Shown here: in pieces, positions 1 through 4,135 of the stretch
How the letters are laid out: every line of letters starts with the position of its first letter
How positions within the stretch are numbered: position 1 is the first letter of the stretch
Source of the DNA: Phycisphaera mikurensis NBRC 102666
GTDB lineage: Bacteria; Planctomycetota; Phycisphaerae; Phycisphaerales; SM1A02
Direction of reading: 5' to 3'
DNA length: 6,025 nucleotides
Assembly: GCA_945870475.1 (NCBI GenBank)
Contig: CAMBSR010000141.1
Coordinates: 1 to 6,025 of the forward strand
Made by a program: the position numbers and the translations under genes
Notes under the pieces: generated by a model
Database searches by the model: none
What the model was told of the DNA's origin: nothing
The model's input: only the letters and a program-made list of their open reading frames with translations

Positions 1-4
1 CGCA

Positions 5-98
5 TGCCGTTCGCTTCCCTACGCCGGTACGAACCGGGTCAGGTTCCGCGGGTGCTTCTCAGCGGACCGTGGTGCGGCCGCGCCCCGAGCGAACAGCA
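5..98 (-). promoter_or_regulatory. TPP (thiamine pyrophosphate) riboswitch aptamer
   Basis: Read on the minus strand, this segment carries the conserved landmarks of the TPP (THI-box) riboswitch in the right order. These are GGGG (86-83), CUGAGA (62-57), ACCC (53-50), GAACCUGA (46-39) and GCGUAGGGA (24-16). The helices also form. P1 pairs 98-88 with 5-15 (11 pairs, one of them G-U). P2 pairs 81-78 with 65-62, and a small P3a hairpin (77-75 with 69-67) sits on top. P5 pairs 37-34 with 27-24 around a six-base loop. The family binds thiamine pyrophosphate and lowers expression of thiamine synthesis or uptake genes. The controlled gene must lie to the left, off the window; thiC is the commonest partner, but that is inference. 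A possible minus-strand -10 element (TAGACT, 107-102) would place transcription start near base 95, at the start of P1, but I see no good -35. Confidence 0.94.
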
Positions 99-465
99 AG
101 AAGTCTACGCCTCACGGCAGAGGTGCTTTGCGCAAGATTCCCCGGAATCAATCGCCGAAATACAGGAGTTTGCATGACGTCCACGGCATTCATGCCACTT
201 GCGTTTGTGACCGATAGACTCGCCACCATGCTCGCGGCAAGCGCGTGGCACGGTTCGCAACCGCACGGGCGGCGCGATGGCTGGAACAAATGTCCGGGGA
301 AAACGACGTCTGGGGGACCCGGCAATTGCCGGTTCTGGGAGCGTCGTGCAATGCAGGTGCGCAGTTGGGCGCCGGCATGAATGGCAAGGTCCGGGGGTCG
401 GGTGCAACTGGCGCAATGAGCGTCAGCCACGCACCTGGGACTGGAAATGTCGTTCCGAATTCCCC
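99..465. other. Divergent intergenic region with several dyads; no convincing gene
   Basis: This stretch separates the minus-strand riboswitch from the plus-strand regulator and should hold both promoters. I see no open frame with family-like content. It does hold symmetric elements: TTGCGCAA (128-135), immediately followed by GATTCC-CC-GGAATC (136-149); GGCAT-TC-ATGCC (185-196); a small hairpin CGGTT-CGC-AACCG (251-263); and the perfect 14-base palindrome CCGGCAATTGCCGG (319-332). The last sits inside a wider stem formed by 303-309 and 341-347. Bases 358-367 can pair with 405-415 with one bulge, and 354-361 can pair with 430-437, which would exclude the first pairing. These could be operators or a structured leader of the regulator mRNA; function is inference. 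No consensus sigma-70 promoter is obvious on the plus strand, and there is no Shine-Dalgarno sequence just before 466. Confidence 0.6.
303..347 (+). repeat. Stem-loop built on a perfect 14-bp palindrome
   Basis: CCGGCAATTGCCGG at 319-332 reads the same on both strands. Flanking it, ACGACG (303-308) is complementary to CGTCGT (342-347), and the next pair inward (309/341) can wobble. The unit could be a protein-binding operator, since AsnC/Lrp dimers and many other regulators bind such symmetric sites, or an RNA hairpin in the leader of the regulator gene that starts at 466. The dyad is directly visible; its role is not established. Confidence 0.4.
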
Positions 466-1419
466 ATGCTCCGAAGCCCGCCCCGTTACTCCGATCCGTC
501 CCTTGCGCCCCTCGATGAGGCCGATCGCAAGCTCATCGCCCTGCTCGCTTCCGATGGCCGCGCATCCGGCCGCGACCTGGCACAGCAGACCGGCATTTCC
601 GAGGCGAACGTCAGCCGCCGCCTGGCGAGGCTGATCGACGAACGCTCCGTCCGCATCGTGGGGTTCGTGCCGCCCGCGTGCCTGGGACTCTCGGTGCAGT
701 TCTCCGCCTACGTCCGCGTCCGCGGCGACATCGATGCCGCCGCGGCAGAGATCCTCAAGCATCCGGAATTCACCTACGTCAGCGCCTCGTTCGGCGAGTG
801 GGACCTGGTCCTCGGCGGCGTGGCGAGCGACGCGCAGTCGATGGTCGCGCTCCTCGACCGCGCGTTGACGGCCAATCCGCTGTTCCACGGCGTGGAGACC
901 AGGGTCGTCCTTGAATACGCCGATGCAGGGCAGTCGCAGGCTCTCGCGGGCGGGCCAGCCGCCGACCGCGAGGTGGACCGCACCGACCGCCAGATCATCC
1001 GCCACGTCCAGAACGACGGTCGCATCTCGTTCACCGACATCGCCCAGCACACCGGCATCTCGGCGACGAGCGCCGCCGATCGCTTCCGCCGCCTGGTGGC
1101 GGACCGCGTGGTGCGCATCCTGACGCTCCCGGACCCGGCGCGGGTTTCGCTCAACCTCTCGGGAGTCTTCTCCGTCTCTACGTCGCGCCCTTCGCGGGAA
1201 GTGACGCACGCGCTCTCGGCGATGCCCGAGATCTCCTTCCTCTGCGTCACCACCGGCACAAGCCCGGTGCAGGGCGAGTTCCAGGTGCGCGACGGTGCGC
1301 ACTTCGACGAACTGCGCGCGCGCATCATGGGCGTGCCCGGCATCAAGGACGTCCGGATCTCCCTGCTGCGGAAGCTGTATCGCCACAGCTTCGTCTGGGG
1401 CCTGGCAGACGCAGGCTGA
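466..1419 (+). CDS. Lrp/AsnC family transcriptional regulator, double-domain form
   Basis: A predicted cytoplasmic DNA-binding regulator of 317 residues, about twice the usual 150-170 of Lrp/AsnC proteins, because the family unit is present twice. The first AsnC-type winged helix-turn-helix spans about residues 16-65 (LDEADRKLIALL, then GISEANVSRRLARL). A ligand-sensing RAM-like domain follows at about 75-150, with the motif SFGEWDLVLG. A second helix-turn-helix lies at about 171-219 (VDRTDRQIIRHV, then GISATSAADRFRRL). A second RAM-like domain at about 229-303 lacks the clear G-x-W/Y-D-L motif and looks diverged. Family members typically sense amino acids or related small molecules and often regulate adjacent genes. 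Here the following genes include a serine/threonine-type PLP enzyme, so control of that pair, and autoregulation, are plausible inferences. I chose ATG 466 because the first helix-turn-helix begins 15 residues later and the in-frame extension upstream to 277 has no family character. There is no clear ribosome binding site. Confidence 0.88.
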   Translation: MLRSPPRYSDPSLAPLDEADRKLIALLASDGRASGRDLAQQTGISEANVSRRLARLIDERSVRIVGFVPPACLGLSVQFSAYVRVRGDIDAAAAEILKHPEFTYVSASFGEWDLVLGGVASDAQSMVALLDRALTANPLFHGVETRVVLEYADAGQSQALAGGPAADREVDRTDRQIIRHVQNDGRISFTDIAQHTGISATSAADRFRRLVADRVVRILTLPDPARVSLNLSGVFSVSTSRPSREVTHALSAMPEISFLCVTTGTSPVQGEFQVRDGAHFDELRARIMGVPGIKDVRISLLRKLYRHSFVWGLADAG

Positions 1420-1435
1420 CCGAGCTCCGGAACCC

Positions 1436-1447
1436 CCGTGATCACGG
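1436..1447. repeat. 12-bp perfect palindrome between regulator and DinB gene
   Basis: CCGTGATCACGG is a perfect dyad located 17 bases after the regulator's stop codon and about 48 bases before the preferred DinB start. It abuts a second palindrome, GCGCATGCGC (1447-1456), and a possible stem of CGCCCG (1456-1461) with CGGGCG (1472-1477). The gap is only 75 bases, so this could be an operator for a promoter serving the two downstream genes. If the DinB protein instead starts at GTG 1438, the dyad is simply coding. Confidence 0.3.
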
Positions 1448-1494
1448 CGCATGCGCGCCCGGGTGCCCTCGCGGGCGGAGCTATCGTGCGCCGC

Positions 1495-2004
1495 ATGGAC
1501 CCCGTCAACACCGCTCGTGACGCACACGCTTGGCTCCGATGGCTCACCGGCCGCACGGTGGATGCGGCGGCAGCCATTCCCGACGCAGACTTCCGGCGCG
1601 AGTTCCCGATCGGCATGGGAAGCATCCACGGCACGCTGGTGCACCTGGTCGGTGCCGAGCGGATCTGGATCGGCGTGCTGGAGGGCGACGCCGCCATCAC
1701 CATGGCCACGCCGCAGGAGTTCCCCGACATTGCCTCCATCCGCACCGGCTTCGCGGCAGCGCGCACGCGCTGGGATGCCTACCTGGCACGGCTGACCGCT
1801 GCGGAGTGCGCGCGCGTGGTGGTGCGGGTGCGTGACGGCAAGGAGTTCCGGCAGCTCGCAGGCGATGCCCTGATGCAGGTGCCGACGCACGCCCTCTACC
1901 ACAATGCGCAGGTCAGCTTCATGATGCGGAGCATGGGGCATTCGCTTCCCGATTCGAGCTGGATCCTCTGGGGCCGCGAGCGAATCGCGAAGGCCACGGC
2001 ATGA
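1495..2004 (+). CDS. DinB-superfamily protein (putative metal-dependent, four-helix bundle)
   Basis: A 169-residue protein whose length and motif pattern match the DinB/YfiT-like superfamily. The first metal-ligand motif is H50 in LVHLVGAERIW, matching the family's H-x3-A-E-x2-W. The second is H132 with H136 in PTHALYHNAQ, matching the family's H-x3-H-x2-Q. The three histidines would bind a divalent metal at one end of a predicted four-helix bundle. Characterised relatives are thiol-dependent transferases or hydrolases using bacillithiol, mycothiol or similar cofactors, but most members have no known reaction, and none can be assigned here. I prefer ATG 1495; GTG 1438 in the same frame would add 19 residues of non-family sequence. 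A weak GGAG (1477-1480) lies 14 bases before the ATG. The stop codon overlaps the start of the next gene (ATGA, 2001-2004), so the two products are probably translationally coupled and functionally linked. Confidence 0.82.
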   Translation: MDPVNTARDAHAWLRWLTGRTVDAAAAIPDADFRREFPIGMGSIHGTLVHLVGAERIWIGVLEGDAAITMATPQEFPDIASIRTGFAAARTRWDAYLARLTAAECARVVVRVRDGKEFRQLAGDALMQVPTHALYHNAQVSFMMRSMGHSLPDSSWILWGRERIAKATA

Positions 2005-2996
2005 GCGCCAGCGGCAACTACGCCGTGACGGGCACGGACATCGCGGCGGCGGCGGCTCGCATCGCGCCGTTCGTGATCCGGACGCCGGCCATTGCGGGTT
2101 CGGCGGTGTCCGCGCTGGCCGGACGGCCCGTCACGTTCAAGTGCGAGTCCATGCAGCGCACGGGCAGCTTCAAGATCCGCGGCGCCACGAACGCGGTGCG
2201 CAGCATCCCGGAGGCCGATGCGCCGCGCGGCGTGGTGACGCACAGCTCCGGAAACCACGCGCTGGCACTTGCCACCGCCGCCGCCGAGCGCGGCATGCCG
2301 GCACACGTGGTGATGCCCGCGAATGCCTCGCCTTCGAAGCGTGCCGCCGTGGAGCGCGCCGGCGCACACGTGGTCACCAGCGGCAACACCGGCGCGGAAC
2401 GCGAGGCCATGGCCGCCGAGGTCCAGTCCCGCACGGGCGCCACCATGGTGCCGCCCTTCGATCACCCGTGGGTCATGGCCGGCCAGGGCACCATTGCGCT
2501 CGAGATCCTGGAGCAGGTGCCCGATGCCGGGACGCTCGTCATTCCCGTGGGCGGCGGCGGCATGCTCGCCGGGATGACCATCGCGGCACGCGCGCTGCGC
2601 CCGGACATCCGCATCGTGGGTGCGGAACCGGAGCTTGCGGGCGATGCGGAGGAATCAAAGCGCACCGGCGTGCGCGCGGCGCAGCGACCGCCGGTCACCA
2701 TCGCGGACGGGCTCCGCACCCCGCTCGGCGAACTCACCTTCCCGGTCATCCGCGACCTGGTGGACGCCATTGCGCTTGTCTCCGAGGACGAGATCATCGC
2801 CGCCATGCGGGTGATCTTCATGCAGGAGAAGCTGGTGATCGAGCCGAGCGCCGCGGTGGGCGTGGCCGCGATCCTCGCAGGCCGCGTGGGCGGAAGCCTG
2901 GACCGACCCACCGTCTGCGTGCTGTGCGGCGGAAACGTGGACCTGGCGCAGTTGCCGTGGTCCATGCCAAACATGCCGAACATGCCGAAGGCGTGA
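2001..2996 (+). CDS. PLP-dependent serine racemase / threonine-serine dehydratase family enzyme
   Basis: A cytoplasmic fold-type II PLP enzyme of 331 residues, the normal length for catabolic threonine/serine dehydratases and serine racemases and without a C-terminal ACT regulatory domain. The PLP lysine is K58 in QRTGSFKIRGA. The substrate loop is THSSGNHA (80-87), with S83 in the place of the serine that acts as the second catalytic base in eukaryotic serine racemase. The phosphate-binding glycine loop is GGGGM at 184-188. E209, A213 and D215 match the divalent-metal site known in serine racemase. The C-terminal GGNVD motif (310-314) is preceded by C309 where serine is more usual next to the pyridine nitrogen. 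Family reactions are deamination of L-serine, L-threonine or threo-3-hydroxyaspartate to 2-oxo acids, or serine racemisation. The SSGNH and metal-site pattern favours the serine racemase/hydroxyaspartate dehydratase branch, but the exact substrate cannot be read. GAAGG (1989-1993), seven bases before the ATG, is a plausible ribosome binding site. Confidence 0.9.
   Translation: MSASGNYAVTGTDIAAAAARIAPFVIRTPAIAGSAVSALAGRPVTFKCESMQRTGSFKIRGATNAVRSIPEADAPRGVVTHSSGNHALALATAAAERGMPAHVVMPANASPSKRAAVERAGAHVVTSGNTGAEREAMAAEVQSRTGATMVPPFDHPWVMAGQGTIALEILEQVPDAGTLVIPVGGGGMLAGMTIAARALRPDIRIVGAEPELAGDAEESKRTGVRAAQRPPVTIADGLRTPLGELTFPVIRDLVDAIALVSEDEIIAAMRVIFMQEKLVIEPSAAVGVAAILAGRVGGSLDRPTVCVLCGGNVDLAQLPWSMPNMPNMPKA
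2964..2990 (+). repeat. Three tandem 9-bp repeats at the 3' end of the PLP enzyme gene
   Basis: Three consecutive nine-base units, ATGCCAAAC, ATGCCGAAC and ATGCCGAAG, encode the tripeptides MPN, MPN and MPK just before the final alanine and stop. They lie beyond the conserved GGNVD motif and so outside the expected catalytic fold. Slippage expansion of a short tail is the simplest explanation. Confidence 0.85.
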
Positions 2997-3029
2997 CCCG
3001 CGCGCGGCGCATGCGCCGCAGCGCGGTCA
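2994..3029. terminator. Stop-to-stop GC hairpin between convergent genes (putative bidirectional terminator)
   Basis: The two convergent genes are only 30 bases apart, and one long dyad fills the gap and reaches into both stop codons. Its core is the 16-base perfect palindrome GCGGCGCATGCGCCGC (3004-3019). Outside this, 3000-3003 pairs with 3021-3024 and TGACC (2994-2998) pairs with GGTCA (3025-3029). The total is about 17 pairs with single-base bulges at 2999 and 3020, before allowing for the small apical loop. The position and near symmetry fit a shared 3'-end structure for both transcripts. There is no following T-tract on either strand, so it is not a canonical intrinsic terminator; it may need Rho or act as a 3'-end block to exonucleases. 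Confidence 0.6.
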
Positions 3030-4061
3030 GCCGGCCGTCCAGTTCGAGAGCTGCAGTCCCAGGTCGGCGCCGTTCGTGGTGCCGTCGCGGTTCAGGTCCG
3101 TGTTCCCCGGCTGGCCCCAGCCCGAAAGCATCAGGCCGAGGTCCGCGCCGTTCACGCGGCCGTCGAGGTTCAGGTCGCCGAGGATCGGTGCGGGCGTGCC
3201 GGTCATCACCAGGGTCGAGCTGGCGGTGGTGGTGCTGGTGCCATTGGAGAAAGTGCCGTTGATCAGGAGGCGCGCCACGGATCCCGCGGGCAGCACCGTG
3301 GGAAGGTCGAACGGCGCGTTCACGAGCGGCGGAGGCGCAGGAATGGAGGCACTGTCGTTGACGGAGCCCTGCGACGTGATGCTGATGACGCTGCCGTTGA
3401 TCGCGATCGTCCCGGTGAGCGCGATGGCGGCCGGCGAGGTGCTCGCAAACGGCTGCGCGAGCGCAGTACCGGAGACGGTGACGTTGACCGGCACGGTGAC
3501 CGCGAAGTTCCAGGTGCCGTCGGCATTGGCCGTCGCTGCGCCGATGGCGACCGCCGACTGCAGCGCGGTGGCGCCCGTGAGCGAACCGCTGTCCACCGGA
3601 ACCTCCACGTTCGTGAGACCGATGAACGTGGATGTTGGCTGCGCCGTGCGGAACGTCGCGTAGGTGAGCAGCATCGACGTGTTGATGGAGCCCGACTGCC
3701 CACCCAGCAGGTCGAGCGACAGGTTGACCACATCCACCACGCCCGTGGCCTGGTCGAAGCCGAACCGGAAGGTGCCCGACGGATGCGTGTTGCTGATGGA
3801 TGCCTTCGGCTTCACCGTCGAGCTGAACGCGATGGGATTGTTGCCGGAACCGCCGAACAGGCCGGGGATGGTGCGCGTGCCAGTGGGATTGGTGACGGCG
3901 TCGTAGTTGCCGATCCAGTTGCCGACCAAGGGCAGCGCGATGTTCGTCTGCTGCGAGTAGGTGCTCACCGGTGTCAGCGAGCACGACCACTCCTGCATCG
4001 CCGCACCCGCAGGGAGTGCGACGAACAACGGGAAGGACAGCGCGCAGAGCGTGGATCTCAT
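3027..4061 (-). CDS. Exported protein of unknown function with C-terminal dockerin-like domain
   Basis: A 344-residue predicted secreted protein. The N-terminus (MRSTLCALSFPLFVALPAGAA) has a basic residue, a hydrophobic core and small residues suitable for signal peptidase I cleavage near residue 21. The body (about 22-290) is rich in Ser, Thr, Gly, Ala and Val with alternating hydrophobic stretches, suggesting beta structure; I do not recognise a family. A Pro-rich spot (IPAPPP) precedes the last third. The C-terminus (291-344) has two dockerin-type EF-hand loops: D296, N298, D300, G301, N304, D307, and D322, N324, D326, G327, N330, D333. Each is followed by a short LGL helix. Dockerins bind cohesin partners in cellulosomes, but in planctomycetes they are common without known cohesins, so anchoring or assembly is inference. 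An in-frame ATG at 4151 exists but would overlap the upstream gene's stop and hide the signal peptide, so I chose 4061. Only a weak AGG lies nine bases before the start. The 74-base gap to the upstream dockerin gene shows no terminator. Confidence 0.85.
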   Translation of the reverse strand: MRSTLCALSFPLFVALPAGAAMQEWSCSLTPVSTYSQQTNIALPLVGNWIGNYDAVTNPTGTRTIPGLFGGSGNNPIAFSSTVKPKASISNTHPSGTFRFGFDQATGVVDVVNLSLDLLGGQSGSINTSMLLTYATFRTAQPTSTFIGLTNVEVPVDSGSLTGATALQSAVAIGAATANADGTWNFAVTVPVNVTVSGTALAQPFASTSPAAIALTGTIAINGSVISITSQGSVNDSASIPAPPPLVNAPFDLPTVLPAGSVARLLINGTFSNGTSTTTASSTLVMTGTPAPILGDLNLDGRVNGADLGLMLSGWGQPGNTDLNRDGTTNGADLGLQLSNWTAG

Positions 4062-4135
4062 GGTTGCAAACCTATCACGGGTCGCGGGAAAGTCGAGGAA
4101 CGAAGCCGGAAGAGCGATAAATGCGCAGTCCGTGA

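Noticed and set aside
247..266. tRNA T-arm-like sequence GGTTCGCAACC
   Set aside because: Only three stem pairs flank the loop next to the GTTC-like core, and no acceptor, anticodon or D-arm can be built around it.
174..380. Small plus-strand frame of 68 codons with AGGAG (164-168) five bases before its ATG
   Set aside because: The ribosome binding site is good, but the protein sequence is irregular, its codon third positions look less GC-biased than the real genes nearby, and it lies across the dyads of the divergent intergenic region. I cannot support it as a gene without conservation evidence.
1438..1494. GTG 1438 as start of the DinB protein
   Set aside because: It would add 19 residues outside the family fold. 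ATG 1495 gives a typical DinB length, although the GTG cannot be excluded from sequence alone.
190..1941. Long minus-strand open frame opposite the regulator and DinB genes
   Set aside because: It is antisense to two genes with clear family motifs. Its translation is Arg/His/Ala-rich with no domain pattern, as expected for an antisense shadow in GC-rich DNA.
2141..3262. Plus-strand open frame overlapping the PLP enzyme and running into the convergent gene
   Set aside because: It is out of frame with the PLP gene, compositionally low in complexity (Arg/Gly/His) and would cross the hairpin at 2994-3029.
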